A DNA stretch of 64,000 bases from Croceibacterium salegens (lineage in GTDB: Bacteria > Pseudomonadota > Alphaproteobacteria > Sphingomonadales > Sphingomonadaceae): NCBI RefSeq assembly GCF_009827435.1, contig NZ_WTYM01000030.1:62001-126000 (forward strand). Direction: 5' to 3'. The position numbers and the translations under genes were made by a program. Of this stretch, positions 1 through 9,094 are shown in pieces. The stretch's first letter is position 1, and every line of letters starts with the position of its first letter. The notes below the pieces were generated by a model, which was not told the origin of the DNA, did no database searches, and saw only the letters and a program-made list of their open reading frames with translations.

Positions 1-1372
1 TGCCGAGGACGAGGAGTCCCGCACCGAGGCCCAGCCCGCCTTTGCCCCTGCCGGGCCGGAAGACCATTAGCAGTCCCCCCGCCGTCAGCGCCAGGGCGAT
101 GGCGGCGATTGCGCGCTCGCCCGACGTGGCGAGGGTGTCCGATGCGGCGATGGCCGCGGCCACCAGGCCCGCGGTGACGATGAGCAGCCCGAGCCCGGCC
201 CAGGCCCACGATAGGTTGCGGCGGAAGGTGACGTCCTCGTACTTTTGCGCCAGACCATCCTCCAGCGCGCTGCCGGCGGCACTGAAGCGGGCGTGGTTCT
301 CGTCGTCCATCTCCATCGAATCGCCGCCCTGGAACAGTTCGGAGAGCATCGACGTCTCGGGCTCGGACAGGGTGCCCGATCCGCCGGCACGGGACAGCCA
401 GGTCTTCTTGCGGTTGAAGAGGCCTTCCTCCCGCTCCTCGATCCTGAGCCGGCGGTGCACACCGCTTTCGACCACCGCGGCGGCGAAGCAGCGGTTGTCG
501 TAGCCCATCTTCTTTACATAGCGCATGGCGGCGGCGGACAGGCCGTCCGGCGGGCTAAAGATCGGTACGACGGTGCCCGCGCGCGGTCCCCGACCGGCGC
601 GTTTCCATGCGAAGAAGAAATATCCCAGGAGGCCGAGCAGCCCGATCACCGCCGCGCCGCGCGGTGCGTAGCGCTCCAGCGTCAGGGCGGTTGCCGACGG
701 TGGCGGCGGGGCCTCGACGATGCCCTTGGGCCAGCGCACAGCGATAGTCAGGCCTTCATAGTAACTGAGCGGGGCGGTCGTCCCAATGGTGATCGAACCG
801 GGCGCTTCGGCGATCACCCTGGCTGCATTGCCGGTGGCGCCCTGCGGACCGGTGTAGAAAGCTCGCTCCGGCCCGAAGGCGACCGGCTCGGGCAAGTTCA
901 CGCGTGCCGTGGCGCTGTCGATCGGGAAGGCCCAGCCGTTGCCGGTGACGTTCCAGTAGAGCTCGTCGTAGCCTTCGAAGAAGCCGAGCTGGCCGGTGGT
1001 GGTGTAATCGATGACGTAGGTGTGCTCGCCAGGGTCGACGTAGGTATCGGCGCTTCCGATCCTGATCCGCACGCCATTGTCCACGCTCTCGGTCGAGTAG
1101 GGCTCGGAGTGGCCGTCGAGGGTAACGCCCTTGACATCGAAACCGACCCGCACCCTTCGGCCCGCCTTGGAATAGATCGTCGGGAAATCGCGGAAGATGC
1201 CGTGCTGGATCTGGTCGCCTTCGGAGCGGACGTGGATCGTCTCACTGACGTCGAGCGCTCCGTCGCGACGCACCTCGATGTCGCTGTTCCACGCAAGAAT
1301 GCGCTCTTCCGCCGAGACCGCCCCCGGCACGAGAACCGCCAGCGCGGCGAGGAGGAGTGCCAGCAGCCGCAC
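1..1372 (-). CDS. DUF2207 (YciQ-like) membrane protein, C-terminus cut by the window edge
   Basis: This is a predicted membrane protein of the DUF2207 family, whose molecular role is unknown. I choose a GTG start at 1372, 11 bases after the lemA stop; it opens a signal peptide (VRLLALLLAALAVLVPGAVSA) followed by a beta-rich extracytoplasmic domain beginning AEERILAW. A first membrane segment (AAVIGLLGYFFFAW) lies near residue 240. After it come a cytoplasmic stretch containing LSAAAMRYVKKMGY, typical of the family, and at least two more hydrophobic segments near the window edge. About 457 codons are visible; the rest lies outside. DUF2207 next to LemA is a common pairing, and the two probably form one transcript. 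Confidence 0.82.
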   Translation of the reverse strand, partial: MRLLALLLAALAVLVPGAVSAEERILAWNSDIEVRRDGALDVSETIHVRSEGDQIQHGIFRDFPTIYSKAGRRVRVGFDVKGVTLDGHSEPYSTESVDNGVRIRIGSADTYVDPGEHTYVIDYTTTGQLGFFEGYDELYWNVTGNGWAFPIDSATARVNLPEPVAFGPERAFYTGPQGATGNAARVIAEAPGSITIGTTAPLSYYEGLTIAVRWPKGIVEAPPPPSATALTLERYAPRGAAVIGLLGLLGYFFFAWKRAGRGPRAGTVVPIFSPPDGLSAAAMRYVKKMGYDNRCFAAAVVESGVHRRLRIEEREEGLFNRKKTWLSRAGGSGTLSEPETSMLSELFQGGDSMEMDDENHARFSAAGSALEDGLAQKYEDVTFRRNLSWAWAGLGLLIVTAGLVAAAIAASDTLATSGERAIAAIALALTAGGLLMVFRPGRGKGGLGLGAGLLVLG

Positions 1373-1383
1373 GGCGCGAGTCC

Positions 1384-1953
1384 TCAGCTTGCGGAGGTGC
1401 CGAACTTGACCTGCGGCGCCTGCTGGATCGAGGCGTCCGTGTCCGTGTAGAATTCCGCCTCGGAGAAACCGAGCGGGCGGGCGAACAGCACGTTGGGAAA
1501 GGTCTGGATCGTGCCGTTCAGGTCGCGAACGGTGGCGTTGTAATAGCGCCGTGCCCCCTGCAACTGCTCCTCGATCTCGCTCAGTTCGCCCTGTAACTGC
1601 CGGAAATTCGCATCGGCCTTGAGCTCGGGATAGGCCTCGGCGACCGCCATGAGCCGGCCGAGCATCCCGGTGAAGGCGGCATCAGCCTGCGCCGTGGCGG
1701 CGACGCCGCCGGCATTGATCGCTTCGGCGCGGTGCGCGGTGACCTCGGTTAGCACGCCCTTTTCGTGCGCGGCGTAGCCTTCGACCGTGCTCACAAGATT
1801 GGGGACCAGGTCGGCGCGTCGCCGGAGCTGGACGGTAATGCCGCTGAATCCCTCCTTTACCAGCATGCGCAGGCGCACCAGGCGGTTGTAGATCGCCACA
1901 CCCCACAAGAGCAGCACGACAACGACCGCGACGATGATGATGGTCGTCAGCAT
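1384..1953 (-). CDS. lemA: LemA family protein
   Basis: LemA proteins are membrane-anchored helical-bundle proteins of unsettled function, often encoded beside DUF2207 or TPM-domain proteins. The 189-residue product has one N-terminal membrane segment (IIIVAVVVVLLLWGVAIYNRLV) and the family motif RRADLVPNLVSTVEGYA near residues 47-63, followed by long amphipathic helices and FPNVLFARPLGF near the C-terminus. The ATG at 1953 is preferred over an upstream in-frame TTG because GGGGAAAGGGA lies at ribosome-binding distance. The DUF2207 gene follows after 11 bases, so the two are likely co-transcribed. Confidence 0.9.
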   Translation of the reverse strand: MLTTIIIVAVVVVLLLWGVAIYNRLVRLRMLVKEGFSGITVQLRRRADLVPNLVSTVEGYAAHEKGVLTEVTAHRAEAINAGGVAATAQADAAFTGMLGRLMAVAEAYPELKADANFRQLQGELSEIEEQLQGARRYYNATVRDLNGTIQTFPNVLFARPLGFSEAEFYTDTDASIQQAPQVKFGTSAS

Positions 1954-2026
1954 ATCCGTCCCTTTCCCCAAGTTGCCGGGTGGTCATAACCCGGCGCGGT
2001 GTGGTCTCAAAGAATATCCCGGCGGA

Positions 2027-2314
2027 TCAGCCCGCGTTGGCTTCGAGCCGAGCCGCGACATGCTCCAGCTTGTCGGCCAGCGCTTCGAGCGGTGTTGCAA
2101 GATCGGGCTGCGACCGGCTCAGTTCGAAGTTCTCGTCGGCCAGCAGCAGCGCGGCGTAGAGCAGGCAACGCGCTTCGGACTGGCTGGCGAGCCCTGGCAT
2201 CTCGTTGATCTTGCCGTCGATTATCGCCCCGAGCTTCTTGATGTGCGGTTCCTCGCCCTCGCCACAGGCCACGGTGAACTTGCGCCCGGCGATGTCGATG
2301 GTGACGTTGCTCAT
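2027..2314 (-). CDS. zapA: Cell division protein ZapA
   Basis: ZapA binds FtsZ and promotes bundling of its protofilaments at the division septum. The 95-residue product has the usual two-part layout: an N-terminal globular head (VTIDIAGRKFTVACGEGEE, then LGAIIDGKINE) and a C-terminal helix (LYAALLLADENFEL, then LEALADKLEHV) for the coiled-coil dimer or tetramer. Its start overlaps the stop of the upstream small coiled-coil gene in an ATGA arrangement, so the pair is translationally coupled. Neither a 6S RNA nor a 5-formyltetrahydrofolate cyclo-ligase gene, common neighbours of zapA elsewhere, is seen downstream. Confidence 0.88.
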   Translation of the reverse strand: MSNVTIDIAGRKFTVACGEGEEPHIKKLGAIIDGKINEMPGLASQSEARCLLYAALLLADENFELSRSQPDLATPLEALADKLEHVAARLEANAG

Positions 2315-2511
2315 CGCTGCAACTCCGCGATCAGGCTGTCGAGGTCGCGCAGCGCGGCCCCGGCTTCGCTGCGCAGGGCGGCGTGACGGCGTTCGAGATC
2401 GGGGTCACCTGCAGCGGCAGGCGCGGCCGCAGGGCGTGCCGCAATCGTCTCGATGCGGCGCGAGGCGGCCTCGATACGGGCCAAGGCCTGCGAGATGCGG
2501 TCCCCGTCCAT
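2311..2511 (-). CDS. Small coiled-coil protein coupled to zapA
   Basis: This predicted protein has 66 residues. After MDGDRISQALARIEAA it is mostly helix, broken by an Ala-Pro-rich hinge around residues 26-35, and it ends in a second helix (LRDLDSLIAEL). It has no signal peptide or membrane segment. Its TGA overlaps the zapA ATG by four bases, which suggests a protein made together with ZapA and perhaps acting with it; that role is inferred from position only. Similar small helical proteins precede zapA in other alphaproteobacteria (DUF4164-like proteins in rhizobia), but I cannot confirm homology. An upstream extension in the same frame is open but lacks coding character. Confidence 0.6.
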   Translation of the reverse strand: MDGDRISQALARIEAASRRIETIAARPAAAPAAAGDPDLERRHAALRSEAGAALRDLDSLIAELQR

Positions 2512-2704
2512 GGCGGCGATGCTATCCAATTGCGCCTGCGTGCGCAAAGCCTTGGGGCGAAAAGTTGTGAACAGTTCTTGGCCGGCTATCGGCGGGGAAA
2601 GGGGGCTTTGCTTGACGCATGGCGGACCGTCCGCAAAGGAGGCGGCGCGCGCCGAATCGAGCCGACCAAACCACCAGGACGGCGCCCAGCAGGAGCACGT
2701 CTGA

Positions 2705-4678
2705 ATGAGCCTTGATCCCGCCCGGCTGACGCCCATGGCCAATGCCATACGGGCCCTGTCGATGGATGCGGTGCAGGCCGCCAATTCGGGTCACCCCGGC
2801 ATGCCGATGGGCATGGCCGACGTGGCGACCGTACTGTGGTCCAAGTACCTGAAATTCGATCCGAAGGCGCCCCACTGGGCCGACCGCGATCGCTTCGTGC
2901 TCAGCGCCGGGCACGGTTCGATGCTGATCTACAGCCTGCTGCACCTGTCGGGCTACGCGCACCCGACGATGGACGAGATTGCCAACTTCCGGCAGCTCGG
3001 CAGCCCCTGCGCCGGGCACCCGGAGAACTTCCTGCTCGACGGCGTCGAGGCGACCACTGGCCCGCTCGGGCAGGGTCTCGCCATGGCGGTCGGCATGGCC
3101 ATCGCCGAGCGGCACCTCAACGCCGAATTCGGCAGCGATCTTGTCGACCACCGAACCTGGATCATCGCCGGTGACGGCTGCCTGATGGAAGGCGTCAACC
3201 ACGAAGCTATCGGCCTTGCCGGGCACCTTGGCCTCGGCCGCCTGATCGTGCTGTGGGACGACAACAACATCACCATCGACGGCTCAATCGAGCTTTCGAC
3301 CAGCGAGGACATCGAGGCCCGTTACCGCGCCGCCGGGTGGCACACAGTGCGCTGCGATGGGCACGACTATGCCGACATCCAGAGCGCCATCGACGAGGCG
3401 CTGGCCGACGGTCGCCCCTCGCTCGTCGCCTGCAAGACAATCATCGGCAAGGGCGCGCCCAACAAGCAGGGCACCAGCGCCACCCATGGTGCAGCGCTCG
3501 GTGAAGCCGAAGTCGCCGCCGCTCGCGAGACGCTGGGCTGGGAATACCCGCCTTTCGTGGTTCCCGACGAAATTCTTGGCCACTGGCGCAAGACCGGTGA
3601 GCGCGGTGCGGATGTTCGCGGCAAGTGGGAAGAGCGCCTGTCCGCTTCGGACAAGGGCGCAGAGCTGAGCCGCCGCATGGCCGGCGACCTGCCCGCGGGC
3701 TTCTCGCTCGCCGACTACATCGCCAAGCTCTACGCCGACCCCAAGAAGGTCGCGACCCGCAAGGCCAGCGAGATGGCGCTCGAAGTCATCAACGGCCTGC
3801 TGCCCGAGACGATCGGCGGCTCGGCCGACCTGACCGGTTCCAACAACACCAAGACCAGCCAGACCCACGGCATGACCGTCGGCGACTACTCCGGCCGCTA
3901 CGTCTACTACGGCATCCGCGAATTCGGCATGGCGGCAGCGATGAACGGCATGGCGCTGCATGGCGGGGTCATCCCCTACGGCGGCACGTTCCTGATCTTC
4001 AGCGACTACTGCCGCAACGCCATCCGCATGGCCGCGCTGCAGGAAATCCGCTCGATCTTCGTGCTGACCCACGACAGCATTGGACTTGGCGAAGATGGAC
4101 CGACCCACCAGCCGGTCGAGCAGGTGATGAGCCTGCGCCTCATCCCCAACCTCAACGTCTACCGCCCGGCGGACGCGGTCGAGACCGCCGAGTGCTGGCA
4201 ACTGGCGCTCAAGGACAAGGATACCCCGTCGGTCCTCGCGCTGACCCGGCAGAACCTGCCGCAATTGCGTTCTGAAGGCGACATGCTCAGCGCCAGGGGC
4301 GGCTACCGCCTGCGCGCCGCCAGGGCCGGCCGCAAGGTCGTGCTCGTCGCCAGCGGTTCGGAGGTCGAGCTGGCCTGCGCGGTCGCTGACAGCCTCGAAG
4401 GGCAGGGCATTGGCGCGGACGTCGTCTCAATGCCGTGCACCGAGCTGTTCGAAGCGCAGGACGCCGCCTACAAGGCCGGCTTGCTACCGGCCGATGTGCT
4501 CAAGGTTTCGATCGAGGCGGGCGTCACCCACGGGTGGGAACGCTACACGGGTCTCGACGGCCTCAACATCGGCCTCAACCGCTTCGGCGCGTCGGCCCCG
4601 GCTGAGGCGTTGTTCGAAAAGTTCGGCTTCTCCGCCGATCAGATTGTTCCGAAAATTCTCGACAAGTTAAACGGTTAA
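2705..4678 (+). CDS. tkt: Transketolase
   Basis: This thiamine-diphosphate enzyme transfers two-carbon ketol units between sugar phosphates and links the non-oxidative pentose phosphate pathway with glycolysis in the cytoplasm. The 657-residue length is normal for the family. Visible features are [12 protein letters not shown] (residues 28-39), the ThDP-binding segment starting at GDG (156-158) and ending at DDNN (185-188), and the pyrimidine domain with [11 protein letters not shown]. The ATG at 2705 has AGGAG about ten bases upstream. The gap gene begins 14 bases after the stop, so the two are probably one transcript. The 193 bases upstream hold no other gene, and a TTGACG near 2610 could be part of a promoter. 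Confidence 0.96.
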   Translation: MSLDPARLTPMANAIRALSMDAVQAANSGHPGMPMGMADVATVLWSKYLKFDPKAPHWADRDRFVLSAGHGSMLIYSLLHLSGYAHPTMDEIANFRQLGSPCAGHPENFLLDGVEATTGPLGQGLAMAVGMAIAERHLNAEFGSDLVDHRTWIIAGDGCLMEGVNHEAIGLAGHLGLGRLIVLWDDNNITIDGSIELSTSEDIEARYRAAGWHTVRCDGHDYADIQSAIDEALADGRPSLVACKTIIGKGAPNKQGTSATHGAALGEAEVAAARETLGWEYPPFVVPDEILGHWRKTGERGADVRGKWEERLSASDKGAELSRRMAGDLPAGFSLADYIAKLYADPKKVATRKASEMALEVINGLLPETIGGSADLTGSNNTKTSQTHGMTVGDYSGRYVYYGIREFGMAAAMNGMALHGGVIPYGGTFLIFSDYCRNAIRMAALQEIRSIFVLTHDSIGLGEDGPTHQPVEQVMSLRLIPNLNVYRPADAVETAECWQLALKDKDTPSVLALTRQNLPQLRSEGDMLSARGGYRLRAARAGRKVVLVASGSEVELACAVADSLEGQGIGADVVSMPCTELFEAQDAAYKAGLLPADVLKVSIEAGVTHGWERYTGLDGLNIGLNRFGASAPAEALFEKFGFSADQIVPKILDKLNG

Positions 4679-4692
4679 CAGGAGTTCCTCGC

Positions 4693-5700
4693 ATGACGAC
4701 GAAGGTGGCGATCAACGGGTTCGGGCGCATCGGGCGGCTCGTGGCACGGGCAATCCTCGAACGCGACGACCACGATCTCGAACTGGTTTCGATCAACGAC
4801 CTGGCCGACACCAAGTCGAACGCGCTGCTGTTCGGTTTCGACAGCACACACGGCCGCTTCCCCGGCAAGGTCGAGGTCGACGGCACCGATCTCGTCGTCA
4901 ACGGCAAGCACATCCACGTCACCGCCGAGCGTGACCCGGGCAAGCTGCCGCACGCCGCCAACGGCATCGACCTCGTGCTCGAATGCACCGGCTTCTTCCA
5001 GTCGGACGAGGCGAGCCGCCCGCACATCGCCGCGGGCGCCAAGAAGGTGCTGATTTCAGCCCCGGCCAACAACGTCTCCAAGACCATCGTCTTCGGCGTC
5101 AACCAGGACACCCTGACCGCAGACGACGACATCGTCTCCAACGCCAGCTGCACCACCAACTGCCTCGCGCCGGTCGCCAAGGTGCTGCACGAGACCGTCG
5201 GCATCGAGCGCGGCTTCATGACCACGATCCACAGCTACACCAACGACCAGCGCATGCTCGACCAGATCCACAGCGACCTGCGCCGGGCGCGCGGCGGGGC
5301 ACAGAACATGATCCCGACCACGACCGGTGCAGCCCGCGCGGTCGGCCTCGTGCTGCCCGAGCTCAAGGGCAAGCTCGACGGCTCGTCGGTCCGCGTGCCG
5401 ACGCCGAACGTGTCGCTGATCGACCTCGTCTTTACGCCATCGCGCGACACCACCAAGGACGAGCTCAACACCGCGCTCAAGGCCGCGGCCGAGGGCAAGA
5501 TGAAGGGCGTGCTCGACTTCACCGACAAGCCGCTCGTCAGCAGCGACTTCAACCACTACCCGGCCAGCTCGACCGTCGACAGCCTCGAAACCGCGGTGCT
5601 CGAAGGCAAGCTTGCCCGTGTCGTCAGTTGGTACGATAACGAATGGGGCTTCTCTAACCGGATGATCGACACCGCCGGGGTGATGGCCTCTTTCCTCTGA
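4693..5700 (+). CDS. gap: Type I glyceraldehyde-3-phosphate dehydrogenase
   Basis: The enzyme oxidises glyceraldehyde 3-phosphate to 1,3-bisphosphoglycerate in glycolysis. The 335 residues include the Rossmann motif NGFGRIGR (8-15), the active-site ASCTTNC with the nucleophilic cysteine at 153, and the partner histidine at 180 (TTIHSYT). An aspartate after the second strand (SINDLAD) favours NAD over NADP. It lies 14 bases after tkt and 10 bases before a MOSC-domain gene, inside a tkt-gap-MOSC-pgk block. AGGAG occurs upstream of the ATG. Confidence 0.96.
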   Translation: MTTKVAINGFGRIGRLVARAILERDDHDLELVSINDLADTKSNALLFGFDSTHGRFPGKVEVDGTDLVVNGKHIHVTAERDPGKLPHAANGIDLVLECTGFFQSDEASRPHIAAGAKKVLISAPANNVSKTIVFGVNQDTLTADDDIVSNASCTTNCLAPVAKVLHETVGIERGFMTTIHSYTNDQRMLDQIHSDLRRARGGAQNMIPTTTGAARAVGLVLPELKGKLDGSSVRVPTPNVSLIDLVFTPSRDTTKDELNTALKAAAEGKMKGVLDFTDKPLVSSDFNHYPASSTVDSLETAVLEGKLARVVSWYDNEWGFSNRMIDTAGVMASFL

Positions 5701-5710
5701 GGAGGACTTT

Positions 5711-6169
5711 ATGGCCGGAAGGCTAGCAGGAATCGCCAGGCACGCGGCCCCCAAGGGGCCGATGGAAACCATCGATCACGTCTCGGTCACCTCGACAGAG
5801 GGCGTCCACGGCGATTTCCGGGGCGGCCTGGCCTCGACCAAGACCGGCCACAGGCGCCAGGTCTCGCTGATCGAGGCGGAAAGCGTCGCGATAGCCTTCG
5901 CCGAGGCGCACGCCACGCTCGACTGGTCCGACTGCCGTCGCAACCTGCTGGTCGCCGGCCTGCGCCTGCCGCGCGAGGAAGGGGCGAAAATCGCCATCGG
6001 CGGAAGCCTGGTCATCGAAGTGACGGCGGAGTGCGATCCCTGCGACCGGATGGATGCGCTCAAGGACGGCCTGCGCGTGGCGATGACGCCCGACTGGCGC
6101 GGCGGTGTGCTGGGCCGGGTGATCGAAGACGGCGAGATCGCGGTGGGCGACGAAGTCCGCATAATCTAG
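5711..6169 (+). CDS. MOSC domain-containing protein (first of two)
   Basis: MOSC domains are sulfur-carrier or molybdenum-cofactor-linked folds; most bacterial stand-alone members have no assigned substrate. This 152-residue protein has VHGDFRGG, the RRQVSLIEAES strand, RRNLLVAGL, and a cysteine pair in the CDPCDRMD segment, where the family keeps its conserved cysteine. The start is well supported by GGAGGA eight bases upstream, and only 10 bases separate it from gap. Its place between two glycolytic genes suggests co-transcription with them, but gives no functional reason. A second MOSC gene lies at 59045. Confidence 0.85.
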   Translation: MAGRLAGIARHAAPKGPMETIDHVSVTSTEGVHGDFRGGLASTKTGHRRQVSLIEAESVAIAFAEAHATLDWSDCRRNLLVAGLRLPREEGAKIAIGGSLVIEVTAECDPCDRMDALKDGLRVAMTPDWRGGVLGRVIEDGEIAVGDEVRII

Positions 6170-6180
6170 TCTTTCAACTG

Positions 6181-6245
6181 CCGTTCGTGCTGAGCTTGTC
6201 GAAGCACGGTCGCGCGACGCCCTTCGACAGGCTCAGGGCGAACGG
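6181..6245. repeat. REP-like palindromic element upstream of pgk
   Basis: This is an imperfect inverted repeat of about 65 bases. The left arm CCGTTCGTGCTGAGCTTGTC matches the reverse complement of the right arm, which ends CTCAGGGCGAACGG, with a few mismatches. It fills the MOSC-pgk gap and ends nine bases before the pgk ATG, so the pgk ribosome-binding site (ACGGAG) overlaps the repeat edge. The TTCGACAGGCTCAGG core is typical of repeats scattered through Sphingomonadales genomes (recalled, not searched). Confidence 0.8.
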
Positions 6246-6254
6246 AGTTTCGGA

Positions 6255-7454
6255 ATGGCCAAGTTCAAGACTCTCGACGACCTCGGCGACGTCCGCGGCA
6301 AGGTGGCGCTCGTGCGCGTCGACCTCAACCTGCCGATGAAGGACGGGCGGGCGACCGACCTGACCCGCGCAGAAGCGGTCGCGCCCACGATCCTCGAACT
6401 GTCGGACGCAGGGGCGATCGTGCTGCTGCTGGCGCACTTCGGCCGCCCCAAGGGCGAGAAGCATTCGACCATGTCGACCAGCTTCGTGCAGGGCGACGTC
6501 GAGCGCGTGCTCGGCCGCGAGATCATGTTCATCCCCGAAGTCTCGGGCCCGGTGGCCGAGCAGGCGGTCGGCATCCTCGGCCCGGGCGACATCGGCCTGC
6601 TCGAGAACACCCGCTTCTGGCCGGGCGAGGAAAAGAACGACCTCGACTTCGCCAGGGGTATCGCCGCGCTCGGAGATTTCTACGTCAACGACGCCTTCTC
6701 CGCCTCGCACCGCGCCCATGCCAGCACCGAAGCGCTGGCGCACCTGTTGCCGGCCTACGCCGGGCGAGCGATGGAGAAGGAACTGAAGGCACTCGAAGCC
6801 GCGCTCGGCAACCCGGTGATTCCGGTCGCTGCGGTGGTCGGCGGAGCCAAGGTCTCGACCAAGCTGGCGGTGCTCGAAAACCTCGCCGGCAAGGTCCAGC
6901 ACCTGATCATCGGGGGCGGCATGGCCAATACCTTCCTCGCCGCGCGCGGCGTCGATGTCGGCAAGAGCCTGTGCGAGCACGACCTCACCGCCACGGTCGA
7001 GGAAATCATGGACGCCGCCGACAAGGCCGGCTGCACCGTGCACCTGCCCTATGATGTCGTGGTGGCGAAGGAATTCGCTTCCAACCCGCCTTCCTTACGC
7101 ACTTGCAACGTCCACGAAGTTGCCGCCGACGAGATGATCCTCGACGTCGGCCCGCTTGCGACTGAAGCGCTTGCTGACGTGCTGAAAACGTGCCGGACAC
7201 TGGTCTGGAACGGCCCGCTCGGCGCTTTCGAGACCCCGCCGTTCGACGAAGCCACCGTGGCATTGGCGCGGACCGCGGCGGCGCTGACGAAGGAAGGCTC
7301 GCTCACCTCGGTAGCAGGCGGCGGCGATACAGTGGCGGCACTCAACCACGCCGACGTGGCGGGTGACTTCACCTACGTCTCGACTGCGGGCGGGGCGTTC
7401 CTTGAATGGATGGAAGGCAAGGTCCTGCCGGGGGTAGCGGCACTTCAATCTTGA
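6255..7454 (+). CDS. pgk: Phosphoglycerate kinase
   Basis: The enzyme transfers phosphate from 1,3-bisphosphoglycerate to ADP in glycolysis and works in reverse in gluconeogenesis. The 399-residue product carries VALVRVDLNLPMKDG at the N-terminal substrate site, LLLAHFGRPKG, and the nucleotide-domain segments GGAKVSTKLAVLENL and VAGGGDTVAAL. Length and motifs are complete. It follows gap and the MOSC gene. A palindromic repeat lies just ahead of its start and could affect translation or message stability. Confidence 0.96.
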   Translation: MAKFKTLDDLGDVRGKVALVRVDLNLPMKDGRATDLTRAEAVAPTILELSDAGAIVLLLAHFGRPKGEKHSTMSTSFVQGDVERVLGREIMFIPEVSGPVAEQAVGILGPGDIGLLENTRFWPGEEKNDLDFARGIAALGDFYVNDAFSASHRAHASTEALAHLLPAYAGRAMEKELKALEAALGNPVIPVAAVVGGAKVSTKLAVLENLAGKVQHLIIGGGMANTFLAARGVDVGKSLCEHDLTATVEEIMDAADKAGCTVHLPYDVVVAKEFASNPPSLRTCNVHEVAADEMILDVGPLATEALADVLKTCRTLVWNGPLGAFETPPFDEATVALARTAAALTKEGSLTSVAGGGDTVAALNHADVAGDFTYVSTAGGAFLEWMEGKVLPGVAALQS

Positions 7455-7513
7455 CGTTTCAACATGCTGAAATAACCATTCACCGCGCCACAACGATAAG
7501 AAAGGGGCGCGTA

Positions 7514-7906
7514 GTGACTGTGTTACGATCTGCTTTGAATTGTCTGGTTAGTGCAGCCGCCATTGCACTGCTTGCGGCGCCGGGAGCTGCGGCCGAATGG
7601 GACGGCATGGGTCCTTTCATCGCCAATTACTATGAAGAGAATATGTACTCGCCGAAGGGCTGGAAGCTAACCTACGGTGGTAAGGAAGGGAACGTCGACG
7701 TCTTCGTCTTCGAGGTCGATTTAAAGAATGATCCCAGCTATGGAGACGGGGACGGTTATGTCCAGGTGATGAGCCTGTTCTGCCGCGATGATGGACTTCG
7801 CGATTTCATTGATCAGGGCATGAAAGTCCGGGTCGACATGCGGCGTTTCGAGAAGGGCCGATCCACTTTGAGCAAGGGCACTCGCTACGTAACCTGCAAC
7901 AATTGA
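7514..7906 (+). CDS. Small secreted protein of unknown function
   Basis: I do not recognise a family. The 130-residue product starts with a signal peptide (VTVLRSALNCLVSAAAIALL, likely cut after GAAA). The mature part is aromatic-rich and acidic, with VFVFEVDLKNDPSYGDGDGY, and has two cysteines (LFCRDDG and the near-terminal VTCNN) that could form a disulfide. The GTG at 7514 is chosen because AGAAAGGGG sits just upstream; a second GTG at 7520 is possible. Base composition is lower in GC than in the neighbouring glycolytic genes. A hairpin terminator follows the stop. Confidence 0.6.
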   Translation: MTVLRSALNCLVSAAAIALLAAPGAAAEWDGMGPFIANYYEENMYSPKGWKLTYGGKEGNVDVFVFEVDLKNDPSYGDGDGYVQVMSLFCRDDGLRDFIDQGMKVRVDMRRFEKGRSTLSKGTRYVTCNN

Positions 7907-7913
7907 AGCCTGG

Positions 7914-7948
7914 TCCGGCAGGACTGGCCGACGCCTCCTGCCGGATTT
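7914..7948 (+). terminator. Probable intrinsic terminator
   Basis: A perfect ten-base inverted repeat, TCCGGCAGGA and TCCTGCCGGA, is separated by 12 bases and followed by TTTCAATTTT. It lies eight bases after the stop of the small secreted-protein gene and before the convergent gene at 7982-8905, so it may serve both strands. Confidence 0.7.
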
Positions 7949-7981
7949 CAATTTTCGATACCAAGTCGGCGCGCAGTGCGA

Positions 7982-8905
7982 TCAGGGCTGTGTGATCCCC
8001 TCTGCGATCGGCCAGCCGCCGAGGTCCAGTTCCGGCGGAAACAGGCGGATGTAGGCCTGCACCATGTGGATCTGGCCGCCGTAGACCTTGAACATCTCCC
8101 ACGCCGTCAGCCGGTCGGAACCGGGGCCGCTGACGTTCCATGACAGGCGCATCATGACGATGCCCATTCGCTCGTCGACGACGATGTCGCGCACAGTGAC
8201 CCGGCCGAGCCGCTTGAAGATCGCCAGCGACTGGTCGCCGATGTTGTCGCAGCCGGGGGCGAACTTGCAGCCCGGGCCGGCCATCAGCGCGCCGTTTTCG
8301 AGGCGGTAGGCCTCGGGCGCGAAAGGGGTGCCGATGGCGTTGAAGGTCTCGGCGTTGCTGAGGCCGCGCGGGTAGTACATCGCCAGTTCGATTGCCTTGG
8401 CCCGGGTTTCGAGCTGGTCGGGACGCGGCGCGATGTTCATCGCCTCGGCCGGGGCGCCGCCATAGGCGTCGATGTTGAACAGCAGGCCCTCGGCGCGGCT
8501 GCGAGTGGTCACCAGTTCGAGCTCGCTGAGCTTCTGTTCGGCATCGAGCTTGACCCGCACCACGAGGATGATCGGCGCGCCGGATTCCTCGACCATGACC
8601 CCGGTGACGGCTTCCTGGCCGCGCTCGTCGATGATGTCCTGGCGGTAACCTTGCAGCTTGGTCACCGAGCGGACGAGGCCGATCTTGTCGAGCGGCTTTT
8701 CGACGCCGTCCTCGGTCACGCGCAGGTTCGCGGCGACGGGCAGTTTGCCGACGTCGTGCCGGGCGAGGGCGAAGAGCACTTCGGTCACGATGCCACGCAG
8801 GCATTCGCGGTCGCAGGCCGGTGCGGTGCTGTCGGCGGCGAGTGCGGGTTGCGCGCCCAGCGCGGCGGACGTGGCGATCAGGCACAGTGCCAGGACTAGT
8901 CTCAA
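7982..8905 (-). CDS. Secreted protein of unknown function
   Basis: The 307-residue product has a clear signal peptide (MRLVLALCLIATSAALGAQP, cut near AALA). The mature part has CDRECLRGIVTEVLFALARHD near residues 31-51 and later a cysteine pair in GPGCKFAPGCDNIG. Two halves around NLRVTEDG and DIVVDERMGIV resemble repeated cystatin or NTF2-like folds, but I cannot name the family with confidence. It stands alone on the minus strand, transcribed away from fba. No catalytic motif is evident. Confidence 0.65.
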   Translation of the reverse strand: MRLVLALCLIATSAALGAQPALAADSTAPACDRECLRGIVTEVLFALARHDVGKLPVAANLRVTEDGVEKPLDKIGLVRSVTKLQGYRQDIIDERGQEAVTGVMVEESGAPIILVVRVKLDAEQKLSELELVTTRSRAEGLLFNIDAYGGAPAEAMNIAPRPDQLETRAKAIELAMYYPRGLSNAETFNAIGTPFAPEAYRLENGALMAGPGCKFAPGCDNIGDQSLAIFKRLGRVTVRDIVVDERMGIVMMRLSWNVSGPGSDRLTAWEMFKVYGGQIHMVQAYIRLFPPELDLGGWPIAEGITQP

Positions 8906-9094
8906 GATTTCCTCCCCCCAGGTGCCGAGTCCTACGCCCGGCGGGCTGGCACTATAGCCACTACGACGCTGGGCGGGACTGCTTTTTTTGCTTTCCTACA
9001 CCCCTCCGGATATGCCACCGGCCGCCAGCAATAGTAATTCGTCATATGCGCAAGTTTGCTAAATTTACCGCGCGCAAAACCGGAGAACCGTTTC

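Noticed and set aside
1987-2026. Possible 6S RNA gene downstream of zapA
   Set aside because: The gap to lemA is too short, and no long 6S-like hairpin was seen.
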